Below, one piece after another: positions 7,270-14,861 of a stretch of DNA of 31,947 nucleotides. The DNA comes from a virus. Each line of letters begins with the position of its first letter. Position 1 is the first letter of the stretch. Location: positions 1 to 31,947 of IMG/VR virus record IMGVR_UViG_3300035670_000875; one strand, 5' to 3'. The notes beneath the pieces are model-generated. The model had not been told where the DNA came from and made no database searches. It was given only the letters and a program-made list of their open reading frames with translations. The position numbers and the translations under genes were made by a program.

Positions 7270-7891
7270 GCCCCTTGTCAGTGTGGTGATATCCACCTAC
7301 AACCGGACACAGACGCTCATGGAGCGTTCGTTGCCATCGGTCCTCGCTCAGACCCACCAGAACCTCGATATCCATGTCGTCGGGGACGGAACGGAGCGAG
7401 AGACTGGGATCGCCATCAGGAAGCTGGGTGATCCTCGCGTCCGCTTCACGAACATCCCCCGCCAGGTGTACCCGCTCGATCCAGGGGCCAAGTGGTGTGT
7501 CATCGGCCTGGATGCGAGGAACCACGGTCACGACACCGCCAAGGGCAAGTTCATCGCCAACCTCGATGACGATGACGAGTGGCTGCCGACCACGGTCGAG
7601 ACCCTGCTACGACTCCTGCTCGCCGACGATGCCGACGTGGCGTATGGGCGTAGCAAGGCATTCCTCCACAACGGCGGCATCCAGTGGTACGGCAACTGGC
7701 CCCCCATGCATTTCGCCTTCTGCGATGGCGCCTGGCTCAGTAAACACGATCTTGGGTTTCGCTATGACAAGGACTGCCTGCAACGTGGCCTTCCAGAAGA
7801 TGGTGACCGCATCGACCGGATGGTGGCAGCAGGACTGAGATTCACGATGACCCAGGAGATCGTCCATTACTACTACCCCAATCCGAGATGA
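7262..7891 (+). CDS. family 2 glycosyltransferase
   Basis: The product is 209 aa and overlaps the upstream transferase by 8 bp. A textbook GT2 start, VSVVISTYNRTQTL, is at residues 6-19, followed by SLPSVLAQTHQNLDIHVVGD. ARNHGHDTAKGKFIANLDDDDEW places the DxD metal/NDP-sugar motif at about residue 100, with the usual N-x-G-x3-A-x-G-x-(F/Y)-I lead-in. An ED acid pair (LPEDGDRIDRM) probably supplies the catalytic base region. The protein is shorter than many GT2s, so probably a single catalytic domain. It lies in the operon with SDRs and the sulfotransferase-like gene, so it probably uses their sugar product. Confidence 0.93.
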   Translation: MAEPLVSVVISTYNRTQTLMERSLPSVLAQTHQNLDIHVVGDGTERETGIAIRKLGDPRVRFTNIPRQVYPLDPGAKWCVIGLDARNHGHDTAKGKFIANLDDDDEWLPTTVETLLRLLLADDADVAYGRSKAFLHNGGIQWYGNWPPMHFAFCDGAWLSKHDLGFRYDKDCLQRGLPEDGDRIDRMVAAGLRFTMTQEIVHYYYPNPR

Positions 7892-8049
7892 GAAAGGATC
7901 GCAGGGACCACTCACCACAACCGAACCATAGGCCACAGCCGGTGTTCTGCCTCGTCTGTGAAGAAGAGATCAAACACGTCTACGACGGTCGCGCACGCAA
8001 GCGATACTGGCGACATCTGCGCAGGTATGGGAAGGAACGACATGAGTAG
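7888..8049 (+). CDS. small basic CxxC protein (putative zinc finger)
   Basis: The product is 53 aa, starting MRKDRRDHS. The ATG overlaps the stop of the GT2 gene (ATGA) and its own end overlaps the next start by 8 bp, which makes a real coupled gene likely despite its size. It is strongly basic and has C21-x2-C24 (FCLVC) followed by H30, H43 and H52, so a CxxC plus His pair could bind zinc. The region after the cysteines is Arg/Tyr/Trp-rich (RARKRYWRHLRRY), suggesting nucleic-acid binding. No known family is recognised. Confidence 0.6.
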   Translation: MRKDRRDHSPQPNHRPQPVFCLVCEEEIKHVYDGRARKRYWRHLRRYGKERHE

Positions 8050-8641
8050 GAAGGTCTTCGTCAACATCATCGCTGCTGCCACCATCACCGTCTTGACGGT
8101 CGGCATCGTGACCACGGCTTTCACCCCTGCTGAGAAGGAGACCATCTCCAATCTACGTCAACGCATCACGGCACTCGAAGCTGCCATCGTGGGCATCGAG
8201 AACGACCTTGGCACCATCAACGACAACCAGGTCATCCTGGGCAATGACATCGACATCCTCGATGCTGGGCTGGCTGGCCTTGTGGCCGACGATGGTCCCA
8301 TCGCCCAGATCGATCGCAACCTGCTGATGACGCAGGAGATCGTCTTCGCCAACCACCCGCCCATCGCTCTTACGGACATCAATCCGATCGTCGTGTGTGA
8401 CGTGTCCACATGTACGGTGGATATCGAGTGGACATCCACCCCTCCGGCCACAGGCCAGGTGGAGTGGGGCGTCGATGAGACCTACGGCAACCTCACCGGC
8501 AAGGAGAGCAGCCTGTTGGGCTATCACAAGCAACGTGTCGGCACCTTCCCCGCTGATGGCACCACGTACCACTTCCGGGTCCTCGCCGAGCTCCCCGAGG
8601 GTGGATCGACAGCGACCGAGGGAACGGTCACGGTCGGATGA
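8042..8641 (+). CDS. membrane-anchored coiled-coil/FnIII-like protein
   Basis: The product is 199 aa. ATG 8042 is chosen because GGGAAGG lies just upstream and the N-terminus then begins with a basic residue cluster and a hydrophobic segment (FVNIIAAATITVLTVGIVTT, about 6-25). A longer frame from 7958 would bury that segment. Residues about 30-75 form a coiled coil (ISNLRQRITALEAAIVGIEN). The C-terminal ~95 residues have a fibronectin-III-like or purple-phosphatase-N-like signature: VDIEWTSTPPATGQVEWG then TTYHFRVLAELPEGG. Two cysteines (VVCDVSTC) could form a disulfide outside the cytoplasm. The likely topology is a single anchor with an exported beta domain. Possible roles are a host-surface protein made during infection or a virion fibre; not resolved. 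Confidence 0.75.
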   Translation: MSRKVFVNIIAAATITVLTVGIVTTAFTPAEKETISNLRQRITALEAAIVGIENDLGTINDNQVILGNDIDILDAGLAGLVADDGPIAQIDRNLLMTQEIVFANHPPIALTDINPIVVCDVSTCTVDIEWTSTPPATGQVEWGVDETYGNLTGKESSLLGYHKQRVGTFPADGTTYHFRVLAELPEGGSTATEGTVTVG

Positions 8642-8802
8642 ACGAACGCGATCCATTGGGGCTGGACCGCTTGTTCGACAAGATCGAGGTCGAGCTCGGG
8701 CATGAGGATGGCAGGCGTCACCACTGGTCGATCCCGATATGGGTGATCGCATTGCCGATCACGTTCGTCCTGACGTATGTCCTGACGCGAGTCATGGCCT
8801 GA
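8638..8802 (+). CDS. 54-aa single-pass membrane protein
   Basis: This short gene starts at an ATGA overlap with the FnIII-like gene and ends at a TGATG overlap with the next glycosyltransferase gene. The N-terminal half is charged and helical (ERDPLGLDRLFDKIEVELG), then a His/Arg stretch, then one hydrophobic helix (SIPIWVIALPITFVLTYVL, about 31-49) ending in TRVMA. It could be a small membrane partner of its neighbour or anchor a glycosyltransferase at the membrane. A holin-like role cannot be excluded, but one helix and no lysis neighbours give no support. Confidence 0.65.
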   Translation: MNERDPLGLDRLFDKIEVELGHEDGRRHHWSIPIWVIALPITFVLTYVLTRVMA

Positions 8803-9485
8803 TGATCCCGGTCGCAGGCTTCTTGCACTATAAGAACCCAGACATCACGAAGAAATGTCTGGACTCCTTCCCCCGCCAGCTCGCTGAATCGGTCGTCATC
8901 ATCGACAACAGTGAGCATGGGACATGCCCCGACTACGACGCTCGCATCATCCGGTTCTACGGCAACCTGGGTGTCGCCCATGGATGGAACACCATCATCA
9001 AAGCGACGCCCTGGGCGCAGTGGTGGGCGATGTTCAACAGCGACTTGACCTTTTCTGAGCAAGACATCATGCGGCTCATCGCAGCGATGCGTGATGGTGA
9101 CCTCGTGATGATGGGCGGGTACCACGCCTTCGGCGTCCATCGACGCTGTATCAAGCAGGCTGGGTGGTTCGATGAGAATTATCACCCTGCATATTGCGAG
9201 GATAACGATTTCACCTGGCGGGTCATCAAGGCTGGGCTGACCACACGCCAGATCCCGACCGTCACTGACCATGTCGGTTCAGCGACCATCAAGCTCGATC
9301 ATGCATTGCGTGAAAGAAATAACCTTACTTACCCCAAAAACGTCGAGTATCATCTAGCCAAATGGGGTGGCTCGATGGGCCACGAACAATATGAGAAGCC
9401 TTTCAATAAGGCGCCAGGTCCAGCCCACGCGATCCTGGACATCGACAGGCTGAGAGACCAGCATTGGGAATCGGCCAGGGAGTAA
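8802..9485 (+). CDS. family 2 glycosyltransferase (rhamnosyltransferase-like)
   Basis: The product is 227 aa. ATG 8802 is chosen for the TGATG coupling to the small membrane gene; a longer frame from 8739 starts inside it. The order of motifs is: MIPVAGFLHYKN at the start, VVIIDNSEHG, the NLGVAHGWN pattern of dTDP-rhamnosyl/GT2 enzymes at about 60-68, MFNSDLTF as the DxD-equivalent, and FDENYHPAYCEDNDFTWR (about 123-140), the conserved ED-D-W/R catalytic segment. This order is diagnostic for GT2. Donor and acceptor unknown. The DNA near 9310-9350 is noticeably more AT-rich than its neighbours. Confidence 0.92.
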   Translation: MIPVAGFLHYKNPDITKKCLDSFPRQLAESVVIIDNSEHGTCPDYDARIIRFYGNLGVAHGWNTIIKATPWAQWWAMFNSDLTFSEQDIMRLIAAMRDGDLVMMGGYHAFGVHRRCIKQAGWFDENYHPAYCEDNDFTWRVIKAGLTTRQIPTVTDHVGSATIKLDHALRERNNLTYPKNVEYHLAKWGGSMGHEQYEKPFNKAPGPAHAILDIDRLRDQHWESARE

Positions 9486-9489
9486 ACAG

Positions 9490-9777
9490 ATGTCAGTCAA
9501 CATCTCTCGACGGCCCACCACAGACGTCACCGCCGTTGAGACATTCCTTCATCTCACCGCGAACGAGGTCCCGCTCAACGACACCAGCACTGGTGCCGAG
9601 GTTCGTCACTACATGACGATCGAAGCTTCTGGCGAAGAGACTCTTCGCTCGCAGAACTTCGCCGGTGACTGGACCTGGGACGGCGTCGTCCTTCCAGCCG
9701 CTGGCTCGTGGACCGCCCACTTGCGTCAGGTCAGCGACGACAGCTCGATCGCCAACCTCGCCATCACCGCTTCTTAG
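9490..9777 (+). CDS. small beta-rich protein, putative virion component
   Basis: The product is 95 aa, with GGGAG upstream of the ATG and only 4 bp separating it from the GT gene. Sequence character is Thr/Ser/Ala-rich with alternating strands and aromatic positions (NFAGDWTWDGVVLPAAGSWT), resembling a small Ig-like or decoration domain. It ends in IANLAITAS. No motif or membrane segment is present. It sits between glycosyltransferases, so it is a candidate acceptor or exported surface protein, but this is only positional inference. Confidence 0.65.
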   Translation: MSVNISRRPTTDVTAVETFLHLTANEVPLNDTSTGAEVRHYMTIEASGEETLRSQNFAGDWTWDGVVLPAAGSWTAHLRQVSDDSSIANLAITAS

Positions 9778-9857
9778 GACACCCCCCCTGCGGTTTCGCC
9801 TGTGGGGTACCATCGGAGTGTGGACCAGCTTCCTAGGGTGTGTTGAGTCTGCGCTCG

Positions 9858-9914
9858 CCCCTCCCCTCCATCATCGAGCTCGGCTTTGCGAAATGACTGG
9901 GGAGGGGTCTTTTC
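9858..9914 (+). terminator. terminator with G/C-rich 9-bp stem
   Basis: CCCCTCCCC (9858-9866) pairs perfectly with GGGGAGGGG (9899-9907), followed by TCTTTTC (9908-9914). The 32-nt loop can fold further (TCAT 9871-9874 with ATGA 9893-9896). It closes the transcript that began upstream with the SDR and GT genes. The rest of 9778-9857 holds only a weak imperfect hairpin (9781-9808) without a T-run. Confidence 0.75.
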
Positions 9915-9918
9915 ATGC

Positions 9919-9946
9919 TTGACACCCAAAGCTCTCATGCTATGAT
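9919..9946 (+). promoter_or_regulatory. sigma70-type promoter
   Basis: TTGACA (9919-9924), a 16-bp spacer and TATGAT (9941-9946) form a near-consensus housekeeping promoter, 5 bp after the T-run of the terminator. The predicted start is near 9953, exactly where the first hairpin of the downstream structured RNA begins. It is the best promoter in the window and would drive the RNA and probably the second half of the cassette. Confidence 0.75.
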
Positions 9947-9952
9947 CACCGT

Positions 9953-10054
9953 CCTGACAACAGATAGCATCTGGCGTCAGTAGTGATCCGATCGCAACGG
10001 ATCACACACAAGAGCCCCGTCACTTCGTCGCAAGATGGAGAGGCGGGGTTTCTG
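9953..10054 (+). ncRNA. three-hairpin structured RNA or leader
   Basis: Downstream of the promoter, three stems follow in about 100 nt. H1: CTGAC (9954-9958) with GTCAG (9976-9980), a 2x2 internal loop, then CAGAT (9961-9965) with ATCTG (9969-9973) and a 3-nt loop. H2: GTGATCCG (9983-9990) with CGGATCAC (9998-10005), perfect 8 bp, 7-nt loop. H3: CCCCG (10015-10019) with CGGGG (10044-10048), followed by TTTCTGTTT, terminator-like. It could be an independent small RNA, or a 5' leader/attenuator of the glycosyltransferase gene starting at 10069. No known RNA family is recognised. Confidence 0.5.
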
Positions 10055-10068
10055 TTTGAGGCCGTACC

Positions 10069-10920
10069 ATGACGGTCATGCACGAGCCCTCTTCATCCGT
10101 CCAGGTCCTTGCTACGAAGACCGGTACACCGGCAGGCACCGTCTGTATCTGTACGAGGGACCACATCTCCGCTGGCACCTTCATGTCAGCACTCCACAAT
10201 GACTGGCGCTTCCTGAAAGAACGAGGCGGTGGTATCTCCTGGCTCGTCATCCAGGGGAGCATCCTCACGCTCCAGCGGAACGAAGCATTGCGACAGATGG
10301 ATGGTGACTGGCTTCTCTTCATCGATGACGACATGACCTGGGCGCCCGACGCGATCGGCCGCTTGGTCGAGTCGTGGGAGGAGGTCCAGGGGCAGTTCGA
10401 TGAGCCTGTCATCATGGGTGCTCTGTGCTCCCGCAGGCAAGAACCTCACGACCCTACGATGTACATGCGTGACAGCCGGTATGAAGGTAAGTACCGCATG
10501 ATCGAGAAGTGGGAGACCGACATCGTCGAGGTCGATGCGACTGGGCTGGCGTTCCTGCTCATCCCCAAGCAGGCCATCAAGAACGTCACCGGTGACACGT
10601 TCCCAGATGACAAGGAGACGCGCATGTTGTACCAAGCGCCTCCGGTCTTCAAGTGGACCCACCTCATGGGAGAAGACCTGCGGTTCTGCCAGGAGGCGCT
10701 CGCTGCAGGCTGCCGCATCTTCGTCGATACCCGTATCCAGATCGGTCATATCGCCGAACGCGTCGTCACGTATACCAACTTCCTGGAAGGCATCGCTGGA
10801 CGCGACCAGGAGACCGAAGACATGGTTCGTGCCATCAATGACAAGCATGGGCTTCCGACCATGACCGCCGATGAAGCAAAGGAGCGACTCGGATGGACGA
10901 CTACAAGACCGGCACCCTAG
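10069..10920 (+). CDS. glycosyltransferase-like protein (GT-A type)
   Basis: The product is 283 aa. ATG 10069 has GAGG 7 bp upstream; a second ATG at 10078 is possible. Motifs: TVCICTRDHISAGTF near residues 24-38, ILTLQRNEALRQMDGDWLLFIDDDMTW (about 64-90) with FIDDDM as the metal-binding DxD, then the acceptor region GLAFLLIPKQ and GEDLRFCQEALAAGCRIFVD, the ED-FC motif that supplies the catalytic base in GT2-like enzymes. The C-terminal ~50 residues are charged and helical. It is the first protein gene after the internal promoter and structured RNA, so it is likely regulated by them. Confidence 0.88.
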   Translation: MTVMHEPSSSVQVLATKTGTPAGTVCICTRDHISAGTFMSALHNDWRFLKERGGGISWLVIQGSILTLQRNEALRQMDGDWLLFIDDDMTWAPDAIGRLVESWEEVQGQFDEPVIMGALCSRRQEPHDPTMYMRDSRYEGKYRMIEKWETDIVEVDATGLAFLLIPKQAIKNVTGDTFPDDKETRMLYQAPPVFKWTHLMGEDLRFCQEALAAGCRIFVDTRIQIGHIAERVVTYTNFLEGIAGRDQETEDMVRAINDKHGLPTMTADEAKERLGWTTTRPAP

Positions 10921-11072
10921 GCAAGACCGAAGAGCAGGTGCGGCACAAGTTCACTCACCAGCACCGCTATTCGTTCCACGACGTCAAGGGTGGGTCGCAT
11001 AGCGGAAAGTGCATCGTCTGTGGCAAGGAGAAGGTATGGAAGAATGGATCGGAGCGACCCCCTACTACTTGA
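10893..11072 (+). CDS. small His-rich CxxC protein (putative zinc ribbon)
   Basis: The product is 59 aa. A perfect AAGGAG sits 8 bp before the ATG, which lies 28 bp inside the upstream GT gene. The protein has HKFTHQHRYSFH (18-29), H36 and CIVCGKEK with C40-x2-C43, a likely zinc ribbon or treble-clef-like knuckle. The THQ...CxxC layout resembles the protein at 4150-4335. Its 3' end overlaps the next gene by 37 bp. Function unknown; small zinc proteins in phages often bind nucleic acids or host factors. Confidence 0.65.
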   Translation: MDDYKTGTLGKTEEQVRHKFTHQHRYSFHDVKGGSHSGKCIVCGKEKVWKNGSERPPTT

Positions 11073-11497
11073 TGATCCGGTACCGGAACCCGAGTGACGG
11101 GAACCCGGCTGCGGAGATCATCGACGTGGATGAAGGCGGTTGGGTAGAGAAGCACGCCTCGGTCATCGGCATCGTCGGCCGCTGGTATCTCGTCCACAAG
11201 GAGACCAGGGCGATCCCACTCGCCATCACCGTCGAGGACGGGGACAAGCCGATCTATCGAGCCAGGCATATCGCCATCGGCAATCTTCGAGGAGACCTTC
11301 CAGAGGGCATCCAACGAGAGGTCATCTGTTACGGCCTGGGGAAGGAACGTGACGATGGCACGAAGAAGATGATCTGGCACTTCCCCCAGGGTCTTTCGGT
11401 CATGGATGACGATGCCAACCCGTTGGGGATGGAAGTGTTGAACATGATCAATGGGCTCGTCGTCGCCCAAACACAAGGACCCGCAACGCCTCCTTGA
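11036..11497 (+). CDS. hypothetical protein
   Basis: The product is 153 aa. ATG 11036 is chosen because AAGGAG lies 5 bp upstream; an in-frame GTG at 11009 would add 9 residues without a better ribosome binding site. The sequence is a mix of strands and charged loops (YYLMIRYRNPSDG; GRWYLVHKETRAIPLAITVEDG) and ends in a low-complexity VVAQTQGPATPP tail. There is no membrane helix, cysteine cluster or catalytic motif that I recognise. The 76 bp after it, up to 11573, contain no gene. Confidence 0.65.
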   Translation: MEEWIGATPYYLMIRYRNPSDGNPAAEIIDVDEGGWVEKHASVIGIVGRWYLVHKETRAIPLAITVEDGDKPIYRARHIAIGNLRGDLPEGIQREVICYGLGKERDDGTKKMIWHFPQGLSVMDDDANPLGMEVLNMINGLVVAQTQGPATPP

Positions 11498-11573
11498 TGG
11501 CCCGTTGTGGGGCGAGTACACTTCATTGAGCCCACATCACCGCATATAGCGGTAGCACTGCGGAGATTTGGGT

Positions 11574-13247
11574 ATGGCTATCGGAGACGACTTCTCAGTC
11601 GCTGTCAATGGGGACATTCGTCACGTCTCCGGCACGACCAACTACACGGTGCTCGAACTGCACCGCTGGCTCCAGGACCTGGCAGATGATGCGGCAGCTT
11701 CTGGCAACGACCTCATCGACATCACCTCGGGCACGCCGTCCGAGCGCTCGACTGACCAGATCATCACGCTGAACAGCCCGTTCAACATCGACGACACGGC
11801 TGCTCAGTTCCTCTATGGCGGCTCGATCACCCAGCTGTCTGGCGCGACCCAGTACAGCGGCCTGTCCGTGGTGGGTGCGGTGTTCGATGAGACCACCCTG
11901 CAGGTCGTCCAGGACAACACCCTATACGACACCGATACGCCCTTCTGGGGTACGACCGACGAGACCTACGCTGGATACAACGGAGACGCTGGCTCCAACA
12001 CCCTGATGCGCGTCATGCTCAAGACGCGTGATGCGAGTGCCGATATCGATGGCAAGCGCGTGCGTGTCACGGCCCGTGAGTGGGGCCAGACGTGGGCTGA
12101 GTTCTCCGTCACCCTGGGCCTTGGTGAGGCGGTCGCCGCTATCTTCACCAACCAGGACCTCAACAACGCCACTGCCTCGGCCACCGTCGCTGGCTGGACC
12201 GAGATCACTAACGTTGAGGGCTACCAGTCCATCAACCTCAACAACGGCAACGGTGCTCAGCCGTACTACAGCCAGTGGAACCGCCACACGTACAGCATCA
12301 ACCAGTTGTACGAGCGGGCCAAGTACATCGCTCGCCGAGGGACAGCCGAGACCATCCACTCGATGGACGGTGAGCTCTTCCGGGGCATCACCCATCAGTG
12401 GGCATACACCAACGAGGCTTCCGGTCCCTTCGCTGAGGATGAGGAACTGTCTTGGGGCACCGGGGCCACAGCTGGTACCGCTGCCTTGCTCGCCCTCGAT
12501 GACGACGGCACCACCGGCACGATGTGGGTCCAGCTACTGACCGGCGTCCCACCCACCAACGCGATGCAGATCAGTGGTGCTACCGCCACCGCCGATGTCA
12601 ACGGTTCGGTGACCACCAGGACGGTCAGCCCCGTCTTCTTGGGCTCGTCTACCGGTTCAGCCATCATCGGTGCCTTCGGTATCGGTATCGAGTCTGCTGA
12701 CCTCACCGCTGCCGATAAGCTGACCGACCTGCTCAACATCCTCCAGACGCCTCCGAACAACGTCACCTTCACGGTGTTCGGCCTCATCTCCGGTGAGGAT
12801 CGCGTGTTGGTGACAGATGCGGATGGTCTGGCCATCAATACCGACCAGATGCTGCTCAGCACCACGCTTTCCGGTGTGACTACCAGCGTCGTGGTCAACG
12901 CCATCCCGGTGGATACGCCACAGTCAGGCAACCTGCGCATCGTGCTCGATGATGGTCGCCATCGCCTGGTGCCATTCACTTCGTGGACGGGCAGCACGTT
13001 CACGATCGGTAGCACTGACTTCACCGATCCGAACGATGCCACCAGCGGCGCCCATGTCTATCTCGGCTACATCGACCTACTGGCAGATGACACGTCGGAA
13101 TCCTTCTCCCTTGTCTATAACGCCAGTCGAACCTTGTTCGTTCGAGTCCGAGATGGTGGAGGTAGCCCCATCAAGACGTTCGAGACCAATGCCACGCTTG
13201 GTTCGGGTGGAGGTTCGACCACAGCGATCCGCACCACGGACGCCTAG
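11574..13247 (+). CDS. large virion structural protein, beta-rich
   Basis: The product is 557 aa. ATG 11574 has GGAG 8 bp upstream. It starts MAIGDDFSVAVNGDIRHVSG, then a helix (LELHRWLQDLADDAAASGND). The body is dominated by Thr/Ser/Gly/Asp strands with recurring SGATQYSG, GTTDETYAGY and TGTMWVQLLTG patterns. The C-terminus is GSGGGSTTAIRTTDA, a flexible tail. No signal peptide, membrane helix or enzyme motif. Size, composition and location fit a head-fibre, decoration or baseplate/tail-fibre subunit. It is one of the likeliest glycan acceptors in the cassette, by inference. No family recognised with certainty. Confidence 0.78.
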   Translation: MAIGDDFSVAVNGDIRHVSGTTNYTVLELHRWLQDLADDAAASGNDLIDITSGTPSERSTDQIITLNSPFNIDDTAAQFLYGGSITQLSGATQYSGLSVVGAVFDETTLQVVQDNTLYDTDTPFWGTTDETYAGYNGDAGSNTLMRVMLKTRDASADIDGKRVRVTAREWGQTWAEFSVTLGLGEAVAAIFTNQDLNNATASATVAGWTEITNVEGYQSINLNNGNGAQPYYSQWNRHTYSINQLYERAKYIARRGTAETIHSMDGELFRGITHQWAYTNEASGPFAEDEELSWGTGATAGTAALLALDDDGTTGTMWVQLLTGVPPTNAMQISGATATADVNGSVTTRTVSPVFLGSSTGSAIIGAFGIGIESADLTAADKLTDLLNILQTPPNNVTFTVFGLISGEDRVLVTDADGLAINTDQMLLSTTLSGVTTSVVVNAIPVDTPQSGNLRIVLDDGRHRLVPFTSWTGSTFTIGSTDFTDPNDATSGAHVYLGYIDLLADDTSESFSLVYNASRTLFVRVRDGGGSPIKTFETNATLGSGGGSTTAIRTTDA

Positions 13248-13298
13248 CAGCAGGGGGGGCGCAAGCTCCCTCTCGCTTCATCTGGCAGGAGGTGCTAA

Positions 13299-14861
13299 GT
13301 GGCAACCCCGACCGTCACGCTACTGAACCACACGCCGTTGACTACGGCGGATTCGAGCACGGGCTGGTTCGACACCGTCACGCTTGACACCGACGTCAAG
13401 GTCGAAGGCTCGGGCTCGATGTCAGGCGTGTTGCGTGCCGACGCCGAGGTGTCGTACTACGACTCGACCACGGCCCCCGTCACGGCGGCTGGCAAGACCG
13501 TGCGAGGCTGGTTCAACACGACGAACGTGCCGTATCTTGAGATCTTCGCTAACAACGGTCTTGAGCTATACGTCTACGACGGCACGACCATCGAGACCAA
13601 GGCCATCGCAGGCATCGACACGTATTCCGGTGGCTGGCTCAACTACATCTATGGCATGGATGCGTTCACCACACTCACGCTGGCGAACGTCCGCCGCTGG
13701 GGTGTGCGCCAGCAGTTGACTGCCTCTGCCAAGAACGTCGTCAACGCCTGGCACGATGTCATCCGTTACCTTGACGGCTTCTCCATGGTGGGTGGGACGA
13801 GCGGCGACAAGGTGCGCCTGTCAGACATCGCCACCTACGACAAGGCTGCAGCATACGGCGTGCTGACTGAGGTCAATGGCGTCTACTTCTGCACCGGCAC
13901 GCTGCAGTTCGGGACCGGTGCGACCGCTCATTACTTCGAGATGGACGGCAACATCCTCATCTTCAGGGTGACCTCGGTCGCGCCCGGTCTATACCTGATC
14001 TCCGGCGTCGGGTCTGGCACCGACATCGTCATCAAGAACAGTGTCATCCAGGCCGCGAGTTCTTCCGCAGCCACCCGCTTCATCCTGGACTTCGATGACG
14101 CCAACCTAGCCTCGCTGGTCTTCACCGACAACCTTATCGTCAGGTCTAGTACGGTCGCGTTCAAGAGTGGGCAGACGGTGACCGGCAACACGTTTGACAA
14201 CTGCGGCCAGATCACGCACGGCGGTGCCGACATGGACCGCACCGTCATCAAGAACTTTGCGGGCATCAACTCTGCTGTAGGCACTGCCGCCCTGCTCTAC
14301 AACGTCAATGTTGATCCTGACGGTGAGCTCGACGACCTTGAGGCGACGAAGGGGTCGCTCGCGACGCATGTCATCGAGCTTGGCCCGAACACACCTTCCT
14401 CGATCACCCTGCGTGACTGGACGGTCTCGGGCTACAACACTAGCAACGGACAGAATGATTCGGTCATCTACAACAATTCCAACAAGGCCATCACGGTCAA
14501 CGTGCCTGGGGCCAGCGGCACCATCAGCTATCGCAATGGCACTGGGGCATCTACGTCCATCGCCCAGAGCGTGACGGTGACGATCACCGCCGTGACGACC
14601 AGCGGTACTCCGGTCCAGGGTGCTCGTGTCTTCCTGGAGACGACACCAGGCGGGACCGACGTCTTCGATGGCAGCGATAGCACTAGCTTGACGGATGTGA
14701 ACGGCGAGGTGACAGCAGCCTATGCGGGGGCGACTCCGGTCGATGTCATCGGGCGGGTGCGCAAGTCATCGGGTAGCCCGTACTACCGCACTGGTGAGAT
14801 CGTCGGTTCCATCTCTGGCACCGGCCTGGACCAGACAGTGGTGATGATCGTCGATGAGTGA
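13299..14861 (+). CDS. virion structural protein with C-terminal Ig-like domain
   Basis: The product is 520 aa. The GTG start is supported by GGAGGTG immediately upstream. The N-terminal ~200 residues look like a jelly-roll/LamG-like beta domain (VTLDTDVKVEGSGSMSG...). The middle (about 200-380) has recurring short strands such as IVIKNSVIQA and LVFTDNLIV, suggestive of a right-handed beta-helix. Residues about 422-520 (VTVTITAVTTSGTPVQGARV ... LTDVNGEVTAAYAG) match the carboxypeptidase-regulatory-like/Ig-like domain common on phage surface proteins. The likely role is an exposed fibre or appendage. It follows the other large structural gene after 51 bp that hold only a weak GC hairpin (13254-13277). 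Confidence 0.78.
   Translation: MATPTVTLLNHTPLTTADSSTGWFDTVTLDTDVKVEGSGSMSGVLRADAEVSYYDSTTAPVTAAGKTVRGWFNTTNVPYLEIFANNGLELYVYDGTTIETKAIAGIDTYSGGWLNYIYGMDAFTTLTLANVRRWGVRQQLTASAKNVVNAWHDVIRYLDGFSMVGGTSGDKVRLSDIATYDKAAAYGVLTEVNGVYFCTGTLQFGTGATAHYFEMDGNILIFRVTSVAPGLYLISGVGSGTDIVIKNSVIQAASSSAATRFILDFDDANLASLVFTDNLIVRSSTVAFKSGQTVTGNTFDNCGQITHGGADMDRTVIKNFAGINSAVGTAALLYNVNVDPDGELDDLEATKGSLATHVIELGPNTPSSITLRDWTVSGYNTSNGQNDSVIYNNSNKAITVNVPGASGTISYRNGTGASTSIAQSVTVTITAVTTSGTPVQGARVFLETTPGGTDVFDGSDSTSLTDVNGEVTAAYAGATPVDVIGRVRKSSGSPYYRTGEIVGSISGTGLDQTVVMIVDE

Noticed and set aside
7958-8041. Upstream N-terminal extension of the FnIII-like gene
   Set aside because: It overlaps the 53-aa CxxC gene, has no ribosome binding site, and would bury the hydrophobic anchor; ATG 8042 has GGGAAGG.
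9781-9808. Imperfect hairpin ACCCC...GGGGT after the 95-aa gene
   Set aside because: Several mismatches and no T-run; the stronger terminator at 9858-9914 follows.
13254-13277. G-rich/C-rich stretch that might be a terminator between the two large structural genes
   Set aside because: Only 4-6 weak pairs and no T-run; the strong GGAGGTG after it suggests the transcript continues.
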